A DNA stretch of 5,605 nt from Nitrospira sp. Lineage in GTDB: Bacteria; Nitrospirota; Nitrospiria; Nitrospirales; Nitrospiraceae. The notes beneath the pieces are model-generated. The model was given only the letters and a program-made list of their open reading frames with translations, ran no database searches and was not told the DNA's origin. Position numbers and translations under genes: made by a program. This document shows, in pieces, positions 1 to 5,605 of the stretch; the first letter of the stretch is position 1, and the number at the start of each line of letters is the position of its first letter. Location of the stretch: contig JABMDE010000009.1 in the NCBI GenBank assembly GCA_015904055.1, forward strand, positions 1-5,605. Direction: 5' to 3'.

Positions 1-1992
1 CGGCGGTTTTGGATCTGCCTTGCACCGGGGGCGCTGGTGATGCTCATCGCCATGTCGGACATGATACCCGGCATGCCGCTTCATCGTCAGTTCGGCGGAG
101 CGGCGCTTAACTGGGTGCAATGGCTGCTAGCCACACCGGTGGTGCTGTGGGGTGGCGCGCTGTTCTTTCAGCGGGGGTGGACTTCGATCGTGAATCGGGC
201 GTCGAATATGTTCACATTGATTGCGATCGGGACCGGAGCGGCCTATGGCTACAGTGTGGCTGCCACCGTAATGCCGGCGCTGCTGCCCACGTCGTTCCAT
301 CGGCCGGATGGGACGGTGGCGGTGTATTTTGAAGCTGCCGCCGTCATCACAGTGCTCGTGCTTCTTGGGCAGGTGCTCGAATTGCGCGCGCGTAGCCACA
401 CCAGTTCCGCCATTAGAGGGCTATTACGACTGGCGCCGGCTTCGGCACGGCGCGTGGGGCACGATGGACAAGAGGAAGATGTTCCGTTGGATCAGATCCA
501 GGTCGGTGACCGGTTGCGGGTGAGGCCGGGTGAACGTATGCCGGTAGATGGGGTGGTGGTCGAGGGCAGCACGTCCGTGGATGAATCCACGATTACGGGA
601 GAATCAATTCCGGTCGCGAAAGAAGCCGGCATGCCTGTCACGGGAGGGACGATGAACGGCACCGGGAGTGTTCTCATGGACGCACAGCGGGTAGGCCGGG
701 ACACGTTGTTGGCCAGGATTGTGCAAATGGTCAGCGAGGCGCAGCGAAGCCGTGCGCCGATTCAGCGCGTTGCGGATACAGCGTCCGGATATTTCGTGCC
801 GCTCGTGGTTGCCGCCGCCGTGCTCACGGCGCTCGTCTGGGCCCTGTGGGGACCTGAGCCGAAGCTGGCGTATGCGCTCGTGAATGCCGTCGCCGTACTC
901 ATCATTGCGTGCCCGTGCGCGTTGGGACTGGCGACGCCGATGTCGATTATGGTCGGTACCGGACGGGGCGCAACGGCCGGTGTGCTCGTGAAGAAAGCAG
1001 AGGCCCTCGAAGTGTTGGGGAAGGTCGACACGATCGTGTTCGATAAGACCGGAACGTTGACCGAAGGCAAGCCAATCCTCACGACAGTCCGTTGTGTCGC
1101 CCCCTGGTCTGAGCAGGAATTGCTTCATGTGGTGGCGAGTCTTGAGCAGGGGAGCGAGCATCCGCTGGCCGAGGCGATTATGGCCGGCGCGCGTAATCGT
1201 GGAGTGGCATTGACCGCCGCCACGCAAATCCAGTCGGTGACGGGCAAGGGCATATCCGGACTTATTGGTGAGAAAACGGTTGCCGTTGGGACATTGCCGT
1301 TTCTGAGGGATGTGATCGGTGTGGCCGATGATGTGCTGGGTGTACTCGATCAGGAGGCTGAACAACTCAGGCAGGACGGGCACACGGTTGTCTTTGTGGC
1401 GATAAATGGAAAGGCCGGAGGCCTTTTGGGGGTCGTCGATCCGATCAAGCCGTCAACGGCGGAAGCGGTTCGTTTGCTGAAGGACGAGGGGCTGAGGCTT
1501 GTCATGCTGACCGGGGACCATCAACAGACTGCTGTTGCCGTAGCCAGACAACTGGGGTTGGATGATGTGAGGGCCGGGGTGTTGCCGGATCAAAAGGGCG
1601 AGGCGGTCGCTCGATTGAAACACGAAGGCCGTCGCGTCGCGATGGCGGGCGACGGCGTCAATGACGCGCCGGCGTTGGCCTTGGCCGACGTGGGGATCGC
1701 GATGGGCACAGGCGCGGATATCGCAATCGACAGCGCCGGCATGACGCTGGTCAAAGGGGATTTGCGCGCGTTGGTGCGGGCTCGGCGGCTGAGTACGGCG
1801 ACGATGCGGAACATCCGGCAGAATCTGTTTTTTGCCTTCGCCTATAATATGGTGGGCGTCCCGGTAGCGGCTGGAGTGCTGTATCCATTCTTGGGATTGC
1901 TACTTAGTCCGATGATCGCCAGCGCGGCCATGACCTTCAGCTCCGTCTCCGTCATCTCGAATGCGCTCCGGCTGCGGCATCTCGAATTATGA
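1..1992 (+). CDS. copA: Copper-exporting P1B-type ATPase CopA, 5' end outside window
   Basis: Inner-membrane pump that uses ATP to move Cu(I) from cytoplasm to periplasm. The frame is open from base 1 (codons numbered from there); the ATG at 37 lies inside the first membrane helix, so it is not the real start. Eight membrane helices are visible: near codons 1-20, 38-58 (with the GG kink), 69-90, 108-127, 263-283, 291-313, 610-630 and 636-658. Signature motifs, in order: TGES of the actuator domain (codon 199), the CPC metal-binding triad in helix 6 (304-306), DKTGT with the phosphorylated Asp at codon 348, the SEHP nucleotide-binding motif (HP at 387-388) with GKG at 415-417, TGD (504) and GDGVNDAP (550). 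The YN pair in helix 7 (615-616) and MTFSS in helix 8 (644-648) are the Cu(I)-selectivity residues of the PIB-1 subgroup. The missing N-terminus normally carries soluble metal-binding domains. About 663 codons are present of a family usually 700-830 long. Ends with TGA at 1990-1992. Confidence 0.95.
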   Translation, partial: RRFWICLAPGALVMLIAMSDMIPGMPLHRQFGGAALNWVQWLLATPVVLWGGALFFQRGWTSIVNRASNMFTLIAIGTGAAYGYSVAATVMPALLPTSFHRPDGTVAVYFEAAAVITVLVLLGQVLELRARSHTSSAIRGLLRLAPASARRVGHDGQEEDVPLDQIQVGDRLRVRPGERMPVDGVVVEGSTSVDESTITGESIPVAKEAGMPVTGGTMNGTGSVLMDAQRVGRDTLLARIVQMVSEAQRSRAPIQRVADTASGYFVPLVVAAAVLTALVWALWGPEPKLAYALVNAVAVLIIACPCALGLATPMSIMVGTGRGATAGVLVKKAEALEVLGKVDTIVFDKTGTLTEGKPILTTVRCVAPWSEQELLHVVASLEQGSEHPLAEAIMAGARNRGVALTAATQIQSVTGKGISGLIGEKTVAVGTLPFLRDVIGVADDVLGVLDQEAEQLRQDGHTVVFVAINGKAGGLLGVVDPIKPSTAEAVRLLKDEGLRLVMLTGDHQQTAVAVARQLGLDDVRAGVLPDQKGEAVARLKHEGRRVAMAGDGVNDAPALALADVGIAMGTGADIAIDSAGMTLVKGDLRALVRARRLSTATMRNIRQNLFFAFAYNMVGVPVAAGVLYPFLGLLLSPMIASAAMTFSSVSVISNALRLRHLEL

Positions 1993-2007
1993 GTGTGTGG
2001 TTTCGGT

Positions 2008-2036
2008 TGCCATGGTACGCTAGCCAGGCATTTCTT
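2008..2036 (+). terminator. Weak terminator-like hairpin after copA
   Basis: The arm TGCCATGG (2008-2015) pairs with CCAGGCA (2024-2030), giving a seven-pair stem with one bulged A and an eight-base loop. It is followed by TTTCTT (2031-2036). It sits 16 bases past the copA stop codon, where a terminator would be expected. The stem is short and the T tract is interrupted by C, so termination would be partial at best. It overlaps the candidate promoter, and at most one of the two readings may be right. Confidence 0.2.
2013..2021 (+). promoter_or_regulatory. Candidate extended -10 promoter for the htrA-like/nikR operon
   Basis: TGG followed by TACGCT matches the extended -10 pattern (TGn then TAnnnT) used by housekeeping sigma factors. 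I see no good -35 hexamer at the proper distance upstream. Transcription would begin near 2028, leaving a leader of about 45 bases before the ATG at 2074. This is the only non-coding gap between copA and the following operon, so a promoter for the operon is most likely here or inside copA. The motif is short and could be chance. Confidence 0.22.
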
Positions 2037-2059
2037 CGGCGCCCTAAAAGAGTGCGCTC

Positions 2060-2063
2060 AGGA
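2060..2063 (+). promoter_or_regulatory. Ribosome binding site favouring the ATG at 2074
   Basis: AGGA lies ten bases before the ATG at 2074. It supports that ATG over the in-frame GTG at 1993, which directly abuts the copA stop. The 2074 start also puts a proper signal peptide at the N-terminus. Confidence 0.5.
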
Positions 2064-2073
2064 CGTTGATCAT

Positions 2074-2613
2074 ATGAAACGAAGTCGATACATAACGATG
2101 GCCGCTTTGGGTTGGCTCGCAGTGAGTCTGTTGGTTCCGATATCGGTCTTGGCCGGGACACAGCTGATTCCTGTCACAACCGGTAACGATTTGCAGAGCC
2201 AGGTCAAGACGACGGCCAATAAAGTCATTCCGGTCGTAGTCAGTATCGCGTCTACCGTGATGGTGCGCGATCAAGCCTTCAGTGACGATGCCCTGCCGTT
2301 TGGCTTGTTTAAGGAACCGCTGGCTCATCGGCAGTATGGGCAGGGCTCCGGCGTGATTGCGTCTCCGGATGGTTACATCATTACCAACCATCACGTGGTC
2401 GCTGATGCTGTCGATGTGGAAGTGATTCTGGCCGATCGTCGCCAATTCAAAGGAAAGGTCGTTGCCACCGATCCCAAGACGGATGTGGCGGTGGTGAAAA
2501 TTCAGGCAGCGAATCTGCAGGCTGCCGTATGGGGAGATTCAAGCCAGCTGGCCGTCGGCGACTTCGTATTGGCGATCGGGAACCCGTTGGGTTTAAGTCG
2601 CACAGTGACGTAG
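2074..2613 (+). CDS. Truncated HtrA/DegP-family trypsin-like protein lacking the catalytic serine
   Basis: Predicted exported protein of 179 residues. Residues 1-27 form a signal peptide: basic MKRSR, a hydrophobic core, and a cleavage site after Val-Leu-Ala (A27). Residues about 88-179 match the first half of the HtrA/DegP trypsin fold: GQGSGVIASPDGYIITNHHVV with catalytic His107, DPKTDVAVVKI with catalytic Asp137, then VGDFVLAIGNPLGL. The frame stops at TAG (2611-2613) right after TVT. In full-length family members this point is followed by GIVS, the GNSGG motif with the catalytic Ser, and one or two PDZ domains; all of that is absent. Normal members are about 350-500 residues, so this is under half length and should have no protease activity. 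It may be a decaying remnant or a retained short protein; the sequence alone does not decide. An alternative in-frame GTG at 1993 would add 27 residues ahead of the signal peptide and is less likely. nikR begins 12 bases downstream. Confidence 0.85.
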   Translation: MKRSRYITMAALGWLAVSLLVPISVLAGTQLIPVTTGNDLQSQVKTTANKVIPVVVSIASTVMVRDQAFSDDALPFGLFKEPLAHRQYGQGSGVIASPDGYIITNHHVVADAVDVEVILADRRQFKGKVVATDPKTDVAVVKIQAANLQAAVWGDSSQLAVGDFVLAIGNPLGLSRTVT

Positions 2614-2618
2614 CACTG
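2603..2618 (+). repeat. Short inverted repeat spanning the htrA-like stop and nikR leader
   Basis: CAGTG (2603-2607) and CACTG (2614-2618) are perfect inverted arms around a six-base spacer that contains the TAG stop codon. The last base of the right arm is also the first base of the GGAG ribosome binding site of nikR. It could be a small operator or an RNA hairpin near the nikR start. Five-base arms are easily found by chance, so any function is speculative. It does not resemble the E. coli NikR operator. Confidence 0.25.
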
Positions 2619-2621
2619 GAG
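2618..2621 (+). promoter_or_regulatory. Ribosome binding site of nikR
   Basis: GGAG is followed by four bases and then the ATG at 2626. The spacing is shorter than the usual 5-9 bases. Because the upstream frame ends at 2613, ribosomes finishing the HtrA-like protein could help initiate nikR. Confidence 0.55.
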
Positions 2622-2625
2622 AAAT

Positions 2626-3042
2626 ATGAAAAAGCTCGTTCGGTTCGGTGTGTCGCTCGATCACCATTTGCTGGATGCCTTCGACCGCCATATCGAGCGG
2701 CGTAAGTACACGAATCGATCGGAAGCGCTGCGCGACCTGATCCGCGACAATCTTGTCGGGCAGGAGTGGGATGAGAATAAAGAGACCGTCGGTACGATCA
2801 CCTTCGTCTACGATCACCACGTGCGCGATCTGACGCGCAAGCTGACCCATATTCAACATGAATTCCAGGGCCGCATCATGGCGGGGATGCATGTGCATCT
2901 CGATCATGACCATTGCCTGGAAGTTCTTGTGGTCAAAGGGAAAGGATCGGACATCCGGAAAGTGGCCGATGCCTTGGTGAGTGTGAAGGGTGTGAAGTAT
3001 GGCAAGCTGACGACGGCTACCACGGGCAGAGGATTGAGTTGA
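2626..3042 (+). CDS. nikR: Nickel-responsive transcriptional regulator NikR
   Basis: Cytoplasmic nickel sensor and repressor; NikR proteins act as tetramers that bind DNA when loaded with Ni(II). The 138-residue length is typical. Residues 1-45 form the ribbon-helix-helix DNA-binding domain, with the DNA-reading strand VRFGVSL (5-11) and the NRSEALRDLIRD helix (30-41). Residues about 55-135 form the ACT-like nickel domain. All four square-planar nickel ligands are present: His78 (in IQH), His89 and His91 (in MHVHLDH) and Cys97 (in HCLEV), equivalent to E. coli His76, His87, His89 and Cys95. Glu33 and Asp37 match the E. coli potassium-site residues Glu30 and Asp34. The DNA-reading strand is closer to the archaeal and Helicobacter RFSVS/RFSIS type than to E. 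coli VTITL, so an operator different from the E. coli one is expected. The gene lies 12 bases after the HtrA-like frame and 7 before the receptor gene, consistent with an autoregulated operon. Confidence 0.95.
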   Translation: MKKLVRFGVSLDHHLLDAFDRHIERRKYTNRSEALRDLIRDNLVGQEWDENKETVGTITFVYDHHVRDLTRKLTHIQHEFQGRIMAGMHVHLDHDHCLEVLVVKGKGSDIRKVADALVSVKGVKYGKLTTATTGRGLS

Positions 3043-3049
3043 TCGTCGA

Positions 3050-5092
3050 GTGAACTATCGTACGTATGGTCTCTTTCTCTTCGCGCTGATCTGCATCCCT
3101 TCCCTGGCCGGCGCTCACGATCCGGATGAGCCGGCGCTGGAGGTTCGGGAGATTGCCGTGGTGGGCGAACGTCCGATTGCTGCGTCCTCCCAGCAATTCA
3201 TTCCCGTCAAAGAAATACTCCTGCAGCCTCAAGGCCGGCCTGCTCAAATTCTTCGTCTGATTCCCGGTTTCCTTGCCGTTGAACATTCGGGCGGCGCCGG
3301 GAAGTCGGACCAGTACTTCCTCCGGGGCTTTGATGCGGACCATGGGACGGATGTCGGGTTCTTCCTTGACGGAATGCCGATCAATGCACGCACCCATGCG
3401 CACGGACAAGGTTACACAGATCTCAACTTCATCATCCCGGAGACGATCGAAGGCGTCGATGTTCACAAGGGCTCGTATCTGCCTGAATATGGAGATTTTT
3501 CCACGGCGGGAGTGGTCAACTTTCGGACGCGCGACGTAGCCAGAGAAGGCGTTCTGCAAGGGGTTGGCGGGGAATATGATATGCAGCGGTATGTACTCAT
3601 GCTCTCTCCGACCAAAGACCGAGTGCGCACGTTGTTTGCCGCTGAGGGGTTCTATACCAACGGACCGTACCAAAACGACAATCAATATAATCGCACCAAT
3701 CTGCTGGGAAAGGTGACCACAAACTTCACTGGGAGAGATGAGATCAGTCTCAAGGCAACCTTTCTCCATTCCAAATGGGACGGTTCCGGGGAGATTCCGC
3801 TGCGGGCGGTGAACAGGGGGCTGCTGGATCGATTTGGCTCGATCAATCCGTATGAAGGGGGACACACGCTCCGGACGACCGGCCAATTCAACTATCACTA
3901 CGATACGACGTCCAGTGGACAGTTCTTTGCGAACGCCTATGGCCAATATTACCGGTTGGATCTCTTCACGGATTTTACGTTCTTCCTCAATGACCCCGTC
4001 AATGGCGACGGGTTTGCGCAATTCGATCGTCGTGTCATCTATGGCGGCGACATCGGATACAAGCAGCGTGTAGAACTTCTGGGGATACCGATGATCGGGA
4101 CTGTGGGGTTTCAGACGAGAGTCGACGACGTCCATGCGAAATTGGGCATGCAGACGTTGCGGATTCCGACTGGTACCAGGATTGACAGTGACGCCCTCAC
4201 CCTGTCCTATTCCCCGTTCATCAAAGCAGAGGTTGAGCCGTTGCCGTGGGTCAGGTTTTCAGGGGGCGTGCGTGGGGAATATTTTACGTTTGACGTCAGT
4301 AACCGTTGTGCCTCCTGTGTGGAACGACCGGCAGGACAGAAGGGCTCCGGCATGGTCCTTCCGAAGATGAGCATGATTCTCGGACCGTGGGCGAAGACGG
4401 AATTATTCCTTAACTATGGAGAAGGATTTCACAGTAATGATGCCCGATCTGCTGTGGCTTTCGGCGCGTCACCGCTCGTGAGAGCGAGGAATTATGAGGT
4501 CGGAGTCCGTTCCAGGCCATGGGGACCTGAGGGCATCGAGTTGACTGCTACGTTGTGGCAATTGGATTTGAAATCGGAACTCGTCCTTGTCGGAGATAAG
4601 GGTACGACGGAGATTCGTGGAGCGAGCAGACGCCAAGGTGTGGAAGTGGCAGCCCGGGGACAAGTCTGGGGTCCGCTCTATGTCAACGGCAGCTTCACCT
4701 GGACACACGCAGAATTTCGCAACGGCGGTGCCATTCCCTTAGCGCCGGCATATACCGCTTATGGCGCGGCTATCCTACAATGGCCGGAAGGGCTGACGTC
4801 CCAATTCCAAGCCACGTATCTTGGTGTTCGGCCGCTTGTCGAAGATCGGAGCATCACGTCACCCTCCTGGATGACGTTCGATCTGTCAGAGCGGTATCGT
4901 CTGCCGGTCAAATTGCCGCATGGACGGTTAGAGGCGTTCTTGTTTGTGCAAAACCTGTTCAATACCCAATGGGAGCAGGCCATCTTTGCCTTTGACTCGC
5001 GTTTGCGGAACGAGCCTGCAGGGGTGACGGACATCCATTTCGTACCGGGGAATCCGCGTACCGTGATGGGTGGCCTTGCCTGGTATTTTTAG
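3050..5092 (+). CDS. TonB-dependent outer-membrane receptor, probably nickel or other metal uptake
   Basis: Outer-membrane gated beta-barrel powered by TonB-ExbBD. The full length of 680 residues is typical. Residues 1-22 are a signal peptide ending Ala-Gly-Ala before His23. A TonB-box-like REIAVVGER follows (33-41). The plug domain covers about 50-162, with RGFDADHGTD (92-101), FFLDGMPIN, THAHGQGYTDLNF (115-127) and VHKGSYLPEYGDFSTAGVVNFRTRD (138-162). The rest is barrel, with alternating strands, an FVQNLFNTQWE segment and a terminal aromatic Phe680 as outer-membrane insertion signal. The start is GTG at 3050: an in-frame stop at 3035 excludes anything earlier, and this start gives a clean signal peptide. 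It lacks a well-placed Shine-Dalgarno (AGAGGA ends 16 bases upstream), so translation probably depends on coupling to nikR, which stops 7 bases earlier. The pairing with nikR points to nickel; His98, His116 and His118 in the plug are possible but unproven ligands. Zinc, copper or a siderophore complex remain possible. The mature protein has only two cysteines (Cys420, Cys423). Confidence 0.92.
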   Translation: MNYRTYGLFLFALICIPSLAGAHDPDEPALEVREIAVVGERPIAASSQQFIPVKEILLQPQGRPAQILRLIPGFLAVEHSGGAGKSDQYFLRGFDADHGTDVGFFLDGMPINARTHAHGQGYTDLNFIIPETIEGVDVHKGSYLPEYGDFSTAGVVNFRTRDVAREGVLQGVGGEYDMQRYVLMLSPTKDRVRTLFAAEGFYTNGPYQNDNQYNRTNLLGKVTTNFTGRDEISLKATFLHSKWDGSGEIPLRAVNRGLLDRFGSINPYEGGHTLRTTGQFNYHYDTTSSGQFFANAYGQYYRLDLFTDFTFFLNDPVNGDGFAQFDRRVIYGGDIGYKQRVELLGIPMIGTVGFQTRVDDVHAKLGMQTLRIPTGTRIDSDALTLSYSPFIKAEVEPLPWVRFSGGVRGEYFTFDVSNRCASCVERPAGQKGSGMVLPKMSMILGPWAKTELFLNYGEGFHSNDARSAVAFGASPLVRARNYEVGVRSRPWGPEGIELTATLWQLDLKSELVLVGDKGTTEIRGASRRQGVEVAARGQVWGPLYVNGSFTWTHAEFRNGGAIPLAPAYTAYGAAILQWPEGLTSQFQATYLGVRPLVEDRSITSPSWMTFDLSERYRLPVKLPHGRLEAFLFVQNLFNTQWEQAIFAFDSRLRNEPAGVTDIHFVPGNPRTVMGGLAWYF

Positions 5093-5094
5093 GA
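5091..5094 (+). promoter_or_regulatory. Ribosome binding site of the glycosylase gene overlapping the receptor stop
   Basis: AGGA uses the last two bases of the receptor TAG stop codon and lies nine bases before the ATG at 5104. This is a normal spacing and implies translation linked to the receptor gene. A GTG immediately before the ATG (5101) is a less likely start. Confidence 0.5.
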
Positions 5095-5103
5095 CGCCGT
5101 GTG

Positions 5104-5605
5104 ATGCCCACGATTCTCACCCGTGCATTTTTCAATCGCCCCACGCTGACGGTGGCCCGCGCGCTCATTGGAAAGTATCTGGTGCGGGAACATGGGAAGG
5201 GGAGGATCGCCGGAAAAATCATCGAGGTCGAGGCCTATGTGGGAGCCCGGGACAAGGCCTGTCATGCATCGAAAGGGCGGACGGCCAGGACAGAGGTCCT
5301 ATTCGGCCCTCCGGGAGTCTCCTATGTGTATCTCATCTATGGCATGTATCACTTATTGAATGTGGTGACGGAACGGACCGATTTTCCTGCCGCGGTGCTC
5401 ATTCGAGCGATTGAAGTTGAGGGAACATTGATCGATGGACCGGGGAAGATCTGTCGAGAGTTGAACATCGATCGGTCGTTGAATCGACTCGATATGACCG
5501 GGGGGCAGCAGGTATGGTTCGAAGATCGTGGGGTCCGAAGCATTCGAAAAAAGATCGGGACGTTTCCACGAATCGGCGTCGAGTATGCCGGTTCCTGGGC
5601 CAAGA
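5104..5605 (+). CDS. mpg: DNA-3-methyladenine glycosylase, AAG/MPG family, 3' end outside window
   Basis: Base-excision repair enzyme that flips out alkylated or deaminated purines and cleaves the N-glycosidic bond. The 167 codons visible are most of a family that is usually about 190-210 residues in bacteria; the frame is still open at the right edge. Key residues align with human AAG. Glu43 in EVEAY is the general base (human Glu125), and Tyr45 and His54 match Tyr127 and His136, which line the base pocket. The stretch YVYLIYGMYHLLN (74-86) carries Tyr76 and Tyr79 (human Tyr159 and the DNA-intercalating Tyr162) and Asn86 (Asn169). Arg101 in LIRAIE matches Arg182. GPGKICRELNI (112-122) is the conserved GPGKL-type motif. 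The ATG at 5104 begins directly with ILTRAFFNRPTLTVARALIGKYLV, the usual N-terminus of bacterial members. It lies 11 bases after the receptor stop, so it is probably the next gene in the same transcript, though its job has no obvious link to metal uptake. Confidence 0.94.
   Translation, partial: MPTILTRAFFNRPTLTVARALIGKYLVREHGKGRIAGKIIEVEAYVGARDKACHASKGRTARTEVLFGPPGVSYVYLIYGMYHLLNVVTERTDFPAAVLIRAIEVEGTLIDGPGKICRELNIDRSLNRLDMTGGQQVWFEDRGVRSIRKKIGTFPRIGVEYAGSWAK

Noticed and set aside
37..39. ATG at 37 as the true copA start
   Set aside because: The frame is open to base 1 and codons 1-12 already form the first half of the first membrane helix, typical of the middle of CopA proteins.
604..1383. 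Open frame of 259 codons on the minus strand
   Set aside because: It lies opposite the conserved copA catalytic domains and reads as a low-complexity, His/Arg-rich shadow with no family features.
1993..2073. GTG at 1993 as the start of the HtrA-like protein
   Set aside because: It would place 27 residues rich in Cys and His before an obvious signal peptide, and it has no ribosome binding site of its own beyond the end of copA. The ATG at 2074 has AGGA and a proper N-terminus.
2070..2077. Perfect palindrome TCATATGA over the start codon at 2074
   Set aside because: An eight-base palindrome is expected about twenty times in a window of this size, and no outer symmetry extends it.
2073..2094. 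TATG-N14-CATA resembling a NikR half-site pair
   Set aside because: In the E. coli operator the same tetramers are 18 bases apart, and the flanking G/A and T/C positions do not match, so I do not call it an operator.
2605..2640. Simple frameshift as the cause of the short HtrA protein
   Set aside because: In no frame after 2613 does the serine motif or a PDZ domain appear; the sequence goes straight into nikR. A shift could recover at most one Ser codon, so loss of the 3' part is needed.
3017..4135. Long open frame on the minus strand (372 codons)
   Set aside because: It lies opposite the receptor gene, has no recognisable domain, and its residue pattern is the complement of a well-supported coding frame.
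5349..5603. Minus-strand frame at the right edge
   Set aside because: The + strand here encodes clear AAG-family glycosylase sequence, so the minus frame is a mirror.

Overview
The window comes from a bacterial chromosome of moderately high G+C. All recognisable genes lie on the + strand and are packed almost end to end. The content is a PIB-type Cu(I) ATPase, a truncated HtrA-like protein, NikR, a TonB-dependent receptor and an AAG-type DNA glycosylase. The signal-peptide-bearing TonB receptor makes it a didermic (Gram-negative) organism. The gene mix and codon style would fit a Nitrospira/Nitrospirota-like genome, but that is an impression, not something the window proves.

Layout. Bases 1-1992 hold the 3' part of a copper-exporting P-type ATPase (copA). 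Its reading frame is open at the left edge, so the start and any N-terminal metal-binding domain lie outside. Bases 1993-2073 are a short intergenic gap with a candidate extended -10 promoter and a weak terminator-like hairpin. Bases 2074-2613 encode an exported trypsin-like (HtrA/DegP) protein. It stops right after the AIGNPLGL-TVT segment, so it has the catalytic His and Asp but neither the catalytic Ser nor a PDZ domain. Twelve bases later comes a complete nikR (2626-3042), the nickel-responsive ribbon-helix-helix repressor with all four nickel ligands. Seven bases after that is a complete 680-residue TonB-dependent outer-membrane receptor (3050-5092). Eleven bases further begins an alkyladenine-type DNA glycosylase (5104 to the right edge), whose 3' end is cut by the window.

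How the genes may work together. The spacing (12, 7 and 11 bases, no terminators seen) suggests that the HtrA remnant, nikR, the receptor and the glycosylase are co-transcribed. The strongest functional reading is a nickel-controlled uptake cassette: NikR senses cytoplasmic nickel and represses an operon that includes its own gene and an outer-membrane receptor likely to import a nickel complex (or another metal). copA, upstream with a separate role in copper export, makes the neighbourhood metal-themed. The glycosylase looks like a passenger gene. The least explained feature is the protease cut off just before its active-site serine and joined directly to the nikR leader.

The minus strand shows no gene I can support; its long open frames mirror the + strand genes. 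There is no stretch over 300 bases without a gene. I saw no tRNA, rRNA, CRISPR array, insertion sequence or long repeat.
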